From JBBKWQ01 sp037969115 (GTDB taxonomy: Bacteria > Actinomycetota > Acidimicrobiia > Acidimicrobiales > Ilumatobacteraceae), in NCBI GenBank assembly GCA_037969115.1, contig JBBKWQ010000115.1, positions 1-18,200 of the forward strand: 18,200 nt of DNA, read 5' to 3'. The translations under genes were made by a program, and so were the position numbers. This document shows positions 1-8,000 of the stretch, piece after piece. Position 1 is the first letter of the stretch, and each line of letters starts with the position of its first letter. Below the pieces are notes generated by a model that was not told the origin of the DNA, did no database searches, and saw nothing but the letters and a program-made list of their open reading frames with translations.

Positions 1-3000
1 ACCAGGCGTTCGAGCACCTCCATGCCGTCGTCGGTGTGGAACCCGAGCCCGTCCGCGAGTGCGAGGAGCGGAGCAACGTGCGCACCACCGTTCGAGGTGT
101 CGGGTTCGAGAGTGATGCCGAGTGCGGACGGGTCGTCGATGGGATGCAGCTGCAATCCGTCGATACGCAACGTGATCTCACCCGACTGGGTGAGCAGGTC
201 GATGTCGACGCGGAGAACGTCGTCCGTCGAGCTGTGTTGGCGCCGTGCGTGTACGACGCATTCGGCTGGTACGGGTCGGTGCAACGTCACCTGGTCGTAC
301 CCGATCGGCACCGCCAGTTTGCCGATGGCATTGCCGCTGGCGAGGACGACGCCGAACGCCGTCGCGACGTCGACCAACCCGGGATGTGCTGACCAGGCCT
401 CGGCCTCGGAGGGCTGTGTCATGCGCAGGTGACCCGCCGACTCGGTGTCGCTCCGGCGCGCGTCGACCAGGCAGTCCCAACGGTCTCCCAAGAGGAGGTG
501 GCTGCGTGGCGTCTCGAGCGGGTCGATGTCGTCGAGCTCGAGTCGCGACATCAACGCATCGATGTCGGTGTCGGGCACGTCGTCGGCGGCCGCGCTCACC
601 GAAGCTTCGCTGTGCGTGGTCCATACCCGCCGGTTGCCACCGTCGCTGTCGAGGCGGATGGATCGATCGTTGCCATCGGCCGTACCGACGACCACGCGTA
701 TGGTGACGGGGCGATCATCGGGAACCACGAGCGGTTCGAGCAACGTGACGTTGCTGAGCCTTGCCGGTGACAGACCGGCCAGCCCGGCGGCGTCGAGCAG
801 GAGCTGCAGATGTCCGGTTCCCGGAAGCACGGCGATGCCGGCTTCGCTGCGATGTTGATCGACGATCCACTGATGGTCGGTCGACAGCCGGCCGTTGAGC
901 TCGATCTCGCCATGACGGGTAGTAGCGAGCTCGCTGAACACGGGATGGTCGATCGGTGTGCCATCGGAGAGGGCCAAGTGTTGACGTCGGGCGACATCGG
1001 CCGCGATACCGACCCCGGCCCACACGCCGTAGTTGAGCGTTGCGATGCGCAGTTGCTCACGCTGACCGGCGAGCGAGTCGAGCACGGCGTTGGCCGCGAC
1101 GTATGAGGTCTGACCTCCGGGAGCGAGGTAGGTACTCGTCGACGAGATGAGTACCAGGAGTTGTGCGCCGCGCCGCTGGAGTTCGTCGGCCAGGATGAGC
1201 GCGCCACGCGCCTTCGGCGCGATCACGTACTCGTGGTCGTCGAACGTGGCGGTTTCGAGGAGCCGGTCGCGCAGCCGGCCGGCAGCGTGAACGGCCCCCG
1301 TGAGAGGACCCACTTGGCGTTCGGCATCATCGAGAGCTGCACGAATCCGATCGGGATCAGCGGTGTCTGCCGCGACCACGACGACCTTGACGCCGAGTTG
1401 CTCGAGCTTCTCGACGTGCCGAATCCGCCGGCACGTCGGGTCGTCGTAGCTGTGATGTTGCAGGTATCGCTCACGTTCTTCGCCGCTCGGCACGGACTGC
1501 GACGCGATCAGCACCAGATTCGCCTGGTATTCGGTCGCGAGATGGGTGGCGATCTCGTAGCCGATGCCGCCGAGTCCGCCGGTGACCATGTACGTGCCGC
1601 CCTGCTCGAAGCCGGTTGCCGCGGCAGCAGCCATCGGGGTGCGTGCGAGATCGTTCGTGAGACGGTCGTCACCTCGGCGGGCGACGACGCCGGAAGCGCC
1701 GAGCAGTTCGTCGACCAGATCTGATGGCGTCGTCGGCAGGTTCGGGTCGAGATCGACGAGCGCGGTCTGGATGCTCGGATACTCGCCGGGAGCAGTGAGG
1801 ACCGCGCCCAGCGCCAAAGCATCGTTCGGCCGTGTCGCCGTGCCTGCGACGGCAAGCGCCCCGCGGGTGACGGCGACGACGCGGCCACCATCGTTGGTGG
1901 ATGCCAACGCTCTGATGGCAGACGGCGCGTCTCCGAGCCAGCGACGCAGCGAAGACTCGTACGGCTGGCCGATCGGCGACGTGGACGTGGACGAGCCGAA
2001 GACGACTGCGGTGGTGGGTCGGTCGTCGAGCACGGATCCGTCCTCCGGCCACGCCGGAACCCGAACGACGTCGAGGCCGCGGCTCGTCAGCTCGGCGAGT
2101 GCCGACTGTGCGAGCTCATCGTCGCCGATGAGCACCCAGCGGCGAGTCTCGGTGGTGGCCACGAGGGGCGCAGCCGGAACCCACGTCGGTGTCCAGATCA
2201 TGTCGTCGATCGACTCGATCCGCACCGGCCCGGTCGCAGCAGCAGCCACAGCGAGTCCGGACGAAACGGAGGCACCCGGTGCGGTGATTGCGAGCCTCTC
2301 TCCGGGCTCGATGAAGAATCGCTCGCGCTGGAATGCGTACGTGGGCAGCCGAAGGCGTCGCCGGTTCTCACCCGTGAAGCGGGCGAGGTCGATGTCGATG
2401 CCGTGTGTCCAGAGTCGTGCGAACGCATTCAACGTGAACGCGGTGTCGTCGACATCGTCGTTCGGGTGACGCAAAGCCGAGATCGCTCCGTCGGCACGAG
2501 CGGTGCGACGTACGTACGACGAGAGTGACTGGCCCGGCCCGAGTTCGACGAACACCGTCGCGCCCTCGTCGAGCACCGCCGACACGCAGTCGTTGAATCT
2601 GACCGTGTGACGGAGGTGCTGCACCCAATACTTGGGATCGGTGGCCTGCTCGGCGGTGATCCAGGTGCCGCTGAGGTTCGAGAGATAACGACGATCGGGA
2701 GGATTGAGCGTCACGGACTCGACGGTCGTCAGAAACGCATCGAGAATCGGGTCGAGCATCGAGCTGTGACCAGCGGCAGCGATGGGAATCAGGGTGGCGA
2801 CCACGCCTGCTTCCGCAAGCGCGGTATTGAACTCGGTGACCACAGCTGCCGGGCCGGCGACCACGCACTCGTCGTCTGCGTTCACCGTGGCGAGCGACAG
2901 TGCTGCTGGCAGTCGGGCAACCACATCGGACTCGGCAAGCGGCACCACGAGCATCGCCGCGTCGTCGCCGGACACGTTCTCGATGAGGATGCTGCGGTTG

Positions 3001-4964
3001 ATGACGAGGGCGAGTGCGTCTTCGAACGAAAGCACGCCGGCGAGATGGGCGGCGACGTACTCACCGAGGCTGTGTCCGATCATCGAATCGGGCTCGACAC
3101 CCCAGGCCATCCACTGACGAGCGAGGGCCACCGAGGTGATGAACACTGCCGGCAGCGATGCGGTCGCCTGACGAAGCGCTTCGTCGTCCGCGTCGACACC
3201 GAAGAGTTCATCGAGATCGGGTCCGCCCGCATCGCGGACGATCGCTGCACCCTCGGAACGGATCTGGTGGAAGACCTCGAATCGTTCGTCGAGGCCGGCT
3301 CCCATCCCGACGTACTGGGCGCCTCCGCCCGGAAACATGAACGTGATGTTGGGCCTGTCGTCGGACACCTCGGCCGTGTAGGTCCGTCGGCGGTCGTTCG
3401 AACGCAGCGCCTCGGCGGCCTCGCCGAGATCGCGCGCTGTGACGACACGGCGCCACTGCATCGCGCGCCGCCCGGTCAAGAGGGTGTGTGCGACGTCGGC
3501 GAGGTTCGTGTCGGGCTCGGCATCGAGGAAACTCGCGAGTCGTTGCGAACCGTCCTTCACCGCGTCGCGGCTCTGCCCCGACAGCACGAGCAACTGCTCG
3601 CCCTGTGCGTCGGGTGTGGGCGCATAGGCCGGCGCTTCCTCGACGATGACGTGTGCATTCGTGCCGCCGACGCCCAGCGAGCTGATGCCGGCCCGACGTG
3701 GACCGGTCGACTCCCAAGGCGCCTCGCTTCCTGACACCACGAACGGCGTGGTCTCGATGCCCATGAGCGGACTCGGCGCCGTGTGGTTCGCCAACGGGGG
3801 CAGGATTCGATGTCGCAATGCCTGCACGACCTTGATGACGCTGGCCGTACCGGCGGCCGTGTCGAGATGGCCGATGTTCGGCTTGGTCGACACCAGACGA
3901 CAGAAGCCGTTGTCTTGGGTGCCCGAGCGAAACGCCTCGGTCAACGCCGCGACCTCGATGGGATCACCGACGGCAGTGCCCGTGCCATGTGCCTCGATCA
4001 GCCCGATCGTCCGCGGATCGATTCCAGAGACGGCGAGTGCCTCCTTCACCACGTCGGCGTGCCCGTCGACGCTCGGCGCGAGGTAGCCCACCTTGCGAGC
4101 GCCATCGTTGTTGATCGCCGATCCCTTGACCACCGCAAGGATCGGGTCGCCGTCGGCGTACGCATCGGTGAGGCGACGCAATGCCACCACCGCCACACCT
4201 CCCGTGAGCACGGTGCCGCCAGACTGCTCGTCGAAGGCACGGCAGTGACCGTCGGGCGACAGCACCTCGCCTTCTCGATACTCGTAGCCGACGCCGTGCG
4301 GAAATTCCAGTGTGACGCCGCCGGCGAGCGCCATGTCGCACTCGAACGACAGCAGGCTCTGTGCGGCGAGGTGGAGAGCGACCAACGATGTGGAGCACGC
4401 CGTTTGCACGTTGACCGACGGGCCGTGGAGACCGAGACGGTACGACGCGGTGGTCGTCAGGAAGTCCTTGTCGTTGCTCGTATGACGGAGCAGGAACCAG
4501 CCGAGCTGCTCGAGGATGTTCGGGTTCGTGAGCAGGTTGTTCAGGAGGTACGTGTTCATGCCCGATCCGCCGAACAGGCCGATCGATCCGCCGAACCCCT
4601 CGGGTGTGTGGGCCGACGATTCGAGCGCCTCCCAGACGCACTCCATGAAGAGACGATGCTGCGGGTCCATGATCGCGGCATCTCGCTTGCCGATCCCGAA
4701 GAAGCCCGGATCGAACATGTCGACCGCCTCGACGATGCCGGTGCGACGGACATAGTCGGGTGACGACACGGTCGCCGCCGGTACGCCCTTGGAGATCAAT
4801 TCATCGGCATCGAGGTCGACGAGACAGTCGTCGCCGTTCCGCACCCGGGTCCACAGTTCCTCTGCGTCGAAAGCGCCAGGGAACCGACCCGCCATGCCGA
4901 CGATGGCGATGTCGGTCTCGAGCAGGTCGTCCGGATCCGGAACGATGGGTGGTTCGTTGGTCAT
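1..4964 (-). CDS. Type I polyketide synthase module, KS-AT-KR-DH (3' end outside window)
   Basis: This modular PKS extends a thioester-bound acyl chain by one ketide unit, then ketoreduces and dehydrates it. 1654 codons are visible without a stop, and the C-terminus lies beyond the left edge. The ketosynthase (about 17-440) has TACSTSL with Cys190, EAHGTGT with His326 and NIGHLD with His366, a complete triad. The acyltransferase (about 541-850) has GHSLG with Ser632. At the HAFH/YASH specificity position it reads AAGH (His733), so the extender unit cannot be assigned. A structural KR half leads into the KR Rossmann motif TGGLGGIG (1128-1135), with Ser1275, Tyr1288 and Asn1292. A dehydratase follows, with His1371 before LPGTGH and Asp1532 in HPGLVD. 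No carrier domain lies between AT and KR; one is expected off-window. KR before DH is atypical. The ATG at 4964 is 40 bp after the NRPS stop with only a weak ribosome binding site, so the two genes are probably one operon. Confidence 0.96.
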   Translation of the reverse strand, partial: MTNEPPIVPDPDDLLETDIAIVGMAGRFPGAFDAEELWTRVRNGDDCLVDLDADELISKGVPAATVSSPDYVRRTGIVEAVDMFDPGFFGIGKRDAAIMDPQHRLFMECVWEALESSAHTPEGFGGSIGLFGGSGMNTYLLNNLLTNPNILEQLGWFLLRHTSNDKDFLTTTASYRLGLHGPSVNVQTACSTSLVALHLAAQSLLSFECDMALAGGVTLEFPHGVGYEYREGEVLSPDGHCRAFDEQSGGTVLTGGVAVVALRRLTDAYADGDPILAVVKGSAINNDGARKVGYLAPSVDGHADVVKEALAVSGIDPRTIGLIEAHGTGTAVGDPIEVAALTEAFRSGTQDNGFCRLVSTKPNIGHLDTAAGTASVIKVVQALRHRILPPLANHTAPSPLMGIETTPFVVSGSEAPWESTGPRRAGISSLGVGGTNAHVIVEEAPAYAPTPDAQGEQLLVLSGQSRDAVKDGSQRLASFLDAEPDTNLADVAHTLLTGRRAMQWRRVVTARDLGEAAEALRSNDRRRTYTAEVSDDRPNITFMFPGGGAQYVGMGAGLDERFEVFHQIRSEGAAIVRDAGGPDLDELFGVDADDEALRQATASLPAVFITSVALARQWMAWGVEPDSMIGHSLGEYVAAHLAGVLSFEDALALVINRSILIENVSGDDAAMLVVPLAESDVVARLPAALSLATVNADDECVVAGPAAVVTEFNTALAEAGVVATLIPIAAAGHSSMLDPILDAFLTTVESVTLNPPDRRYLSNLSGTWITAEQATDPKYWVQHLRHTVRFNDCVSAVLDEGATVFVELGPGQSLSSYVRRTARADGAISALRHPNDDVDDTAFTLNAFARLWTHGIDIDLARFTGENRRRLRLPTYAFQRERFFIEPGERLAITAPGASVSSGLAVAAAATGPVRIESIDDMIWTPTWVPAAPLVATTETRRWVLIGDDELAQSALAELTSRGLDVVRVPAWPEDGSVLDDRPTTAVVFGSSTSTSPIGQPYESSLRRWLGDAPSAIRALASTNDGGRVVAVTRGALAVAGTATRPNDALALGAVLTAPGEYPSIQTALVDLDPNLPTTPSDLVDELLGASGVVARRGDDRLTNDLARTPMAAAAATGFEQGGTYMVTGGLGGIGYEIATHLATEYQANLVLIASQSVPSGEERERYLQHHSYDDPTCRRIRHVEKLEQLGVKVVVVAADTADPDRIRAALDDAERQVGPLTGAVHAAGRLRDRLLETATFDDHEYVIAPKARGALILADELQRRGAQLLVLISSTSTYLAPGGQTSYVAANAVLDSLAGQREQLRIATLNYGVWAGVGIAADVARRQHLALSDGTPIDHPVFSELATTRHGEIELNGRLSTDHQWIVDQHRSEAGIAVLPGTGHLQLLLDAAGLAGLSPARLSNVTLLEPLVVPDDRPVTIRVVVGTADGNDRSIRLDSDGGNRRVWTTHSEASVSAAADDVPDTDIDALMSRLELDDIDPLETPRSHLLLGDRWDCLVDARRSDTESAGHLRMTQPSEAEAWSAHPGLVDVATAFGVVLASGNAIGKLAVPIGYDQVTLHRPVPAECVVHARRQHSSTDDVLRVDIDLLTQSGEITLRIDGLQLHPIDDPSALGITLEPDTSNGGAHVAPLLALADGLGFHTDDGMEVLERL

Positions 4965-4981
4965 GAAGGGTCGCCGCCTAG

Positions 4982-4996
4982 TAATCGATCAGATTA
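4982..4996. promoter_or_regulatory. AT-rich dyad in the NRPS-PKS gap
   Basis: TAATC-gatca-GATTA is a perfect 5-bp inverted repeat with a 5-bp spacer. It occupies much of the 40-bp gap between the NRPS stop and the PKS start and is much more AT-rich than its surroundings. It could be a protein-binding site or simply local composition. It is short, and no regulator can be assigned. Confidence 0.3.
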
Positions 4997-5004
4997 TCCG
5001 TGGT

Positions 5005-8000
5005 TCAGTTGCCGCTCCGCCGAGCCATGGCCCGCCGTCGGCGCTCGCCGCGGTCGAGACCGCTCGGAACTTCGGTCTGCCCGCCGGCATCGGATACTCC
5101 GTCGCGGGCGCCTCCGCCCTGCCCGTTCGATGTGGACAGGTGTGCTGCGAATGTGCGAATCGTCGGGTACCGGAACACGTCGGTCAACGCGAGTGATGCG
5201 CCGCTCGCCGTCGTGATCTTGCGGAACACGCTGACCGCGAGCAAGGAGTTGCCGCCGATCTCGAAGAAGTTGTCGTCGCGCCCGACACCCCGTCGCAGCT
5301 CGGCCGACCAGATGTCGGCCACCATCTGCTCGGTGTCGTCGTCGAGGTCGGCGGTGGGCCCGGCCGATGCGTTGCTGTAGCGGTCGACGTCGTTGAGCAG
5401 CGCCGTGCGGTCGATCTTGCCGTTCGGGGTGAGCGGGAAGGCGTCGAGTCGGATGAACCGGCTCGGCACCATCGCATCGGGCAGGGTCGCGCTCACCAGC
5501 GCCCGCGCCGACGACTCGTCGAGATCGACGTGGTCGCGGTTGAGCACGAACGCGACCAGCAGCGGATCGCCGGCGGTCGACGGTTGAGCGATCACCACGG
5601 ACTGGACGATGTCGGTGTGCCGGTCGAGCACCGACTCGATCTCGCCCAGCTCGATGCGGTGCCCGCGGATCTTCACCTGGTGGTCCGCGCGACCGGCGAA
5701 CTCGACGACGCCGTCGGCCCGGACACGAACCACATCACCGGTTGCGTACATCACGCCATGGTCCTCGCGTTCGACGAAGCGGTCCTTCGTGAGCTCGGGA
5801 CGATCGTGGTAGCCACGGGCGACACCATCGCCGCCGATGTGGAGTTCACCGAACACACCCACGGGCACCCGTTCGCCCTGCTCGTCGAGGACGAATATCG
5901 TGTTGTTCCCGATCGCCTTACCGATGGGAACCGACCCGGTCGGAGCCGAGTCGATCTCGTGGACGAGCGACCAGATGGTGGTCTCGGTCGGACCGTACAT
6001 GTTCGTGAGCCGACCGGCGAGCAGCGTGGTGAGTTCTGCCGCCATCGCGGTCGGCAGCGCCTCGCCGCCGAGCATCAGGTGACGAACGTCGGCCAGAGCA
6101 ATGCGGTCGGCAGGGTCGGCCAGCAACATCGTGGCCAGCGACGGTGTGCACTGCACATGGGTCGGGCTATAACGAGCGGCGAGCTCCGCGAACGACGCGT
6201 CGCTCGCCAATTCGTCGACCGGCTCGATGCTCGTGTCGGAGTCGGCGATACGCGCCTCGTCGAGCCGGGTCTTCACCTCCGCGAGCAGATCGAGGGAGTT
6301 GAGCACGAGGTCGGTGTCGACACCGAAGTCGATCAGGCAGGCGATCTCGTCGGCCCCCGCAGTCGAGCAGTCCTCGATGAGATCGACTGCCCCGTCGGGA
6401 TTCCCGAACAGACCGCTCGTCTCGAGATATCGCGTCGCTGCCATCTCGAGCAGCTGATCCATCTCGTCGGACGTGAGCGACTTGAACGCCTCGTCGGCAT
6501 CCTTGCCGCCACCTGCCAGTGTGGGGAACGACGATGCCATGTTCTTGAGCAGACCCACGGCGGTGCTGAGATACCCCTTCATCGGCTCGTGAGCAGTCTG
6601 CTTCGCGACTGCGGTGTCACGGTCGAGGTAGGTGTGCAACATCAGCGTGACGCGACCCTCGCCCTCGTGTCCGGCGGCCGTCCAGGCGGACCGATACCGG
6701 CCGATGTTCTCGGTGAGCTGTTCGATCGATTGGCCGAGCAGGTGCGTGAGCACATTGACGCCCAGCGTTCCGGCCCGCTCGAAGGTGGCGGGCGAACCTG
6801 CAGAGGTGAGCCAGACCGGCAAGCTCGGCTGAACCGGCCGGGGCAGTGTGCGGACGTCGACCGGTTCGCCGTCGTGACCCGGCATCTGGATGGTTTCGCC
6901 GCGCCAGAGCCGCTCGACGGTGTCGATGATCTCCGGCAGCGATTCGCGGGCGTTGGCGTAGGCGCCAGGGTTCAGGACGAAGTCGTTCGGCTGCCATCCG
7001 GCCGCGAACGAGATGCCCACGCGGCCTCCGGAGATGTTGTCGACGACAGCCCACTCCTCGGCGATTCGCGCCGGAGAGTGCAGTGGCGCAACCACGCTGC
7101 CGGCCCGGATGTGCACGTGGTCGGTGATTGCCGCGAGCGCGGCGCCTGTGACGCTCGGGTTGGGGTACGACCCGCCGAACGCGTGGAAGTGCCGCTCGGG
7201 TGTCCAGACCGCTTCGAAGCCGTGGCGGTCGGCGAACCGGGCACTGTCCAACAAGAGGCGATAGCCGTCTCCCGCCTGGTCCTCGCCGGCGGCGAAGTAG
7301 AACATGCTCATCGACACCGGGCGACGGGGCCCGCGCCTCGCCTTGACAGCCGTCTTGGTTCCCTTCAGGCCGCTGTCCGCCTTCAGCACGACGTGGAACC
7401 CACGGGTGAAGGTCCACAGCAGCTCGAGAACCGAGATGTCGAACGAGAGGCTGGTCAGTGCCAGCCAGACGCCAGGCGGATCGTGGTCGATGACGTCGTC
7501 CATCGCCGCGAAGAAGTTCACGACGTTGCGGTGCTCCAACATCACGCCCTTCGGCGTGCCGGTCGAGCCCGACGTGTAGATGACGTACGCCAGGTCGTCC
7601 GACGAGTGCGCCGCGGCGACGCGTTCCGTCGGCGCCTGCGCCTCGGTCTGCCCGTCGGCGAACGGGTGAACGACGGTGACTCCCGTGACGTCGTCGAGGA
7701 TCGTTGCTCCGGGCTCGGCCACGACCGTACGGAGTCCGCTGTCGCTGATCATGAACGCCAGGCGGTCGGCGGGATACGTGGGGTCGAGCGGCACGTATGC
7801 GGCGCCGCACTGGTGTGTGGCGAGGACGGCGACGACCATGTCGATCCCGCGGTCGACCGCGATGCCGACGAGGTCACCCGACGCAACTCCGGCGTCGCGC
7901 AGCCGCTGCGCGAACGCGGTCGATGCGTCATGCAGCTCGCGATAGGTGAGGGTATGGCTACCCGACGACAACGCAGGTGCGTTCGGCGCCAGAGCGACCC

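Noticed and set aside
1564..4763. Plus-strand open frames opposite the PKS (e.g. 1564-2469, 2607-3734, 3783-4763)
   Set aside because: They are mirror frames of the PKS reading frame. The minus strand carries intact KS, AT and KR catalytic motifs through all of them.
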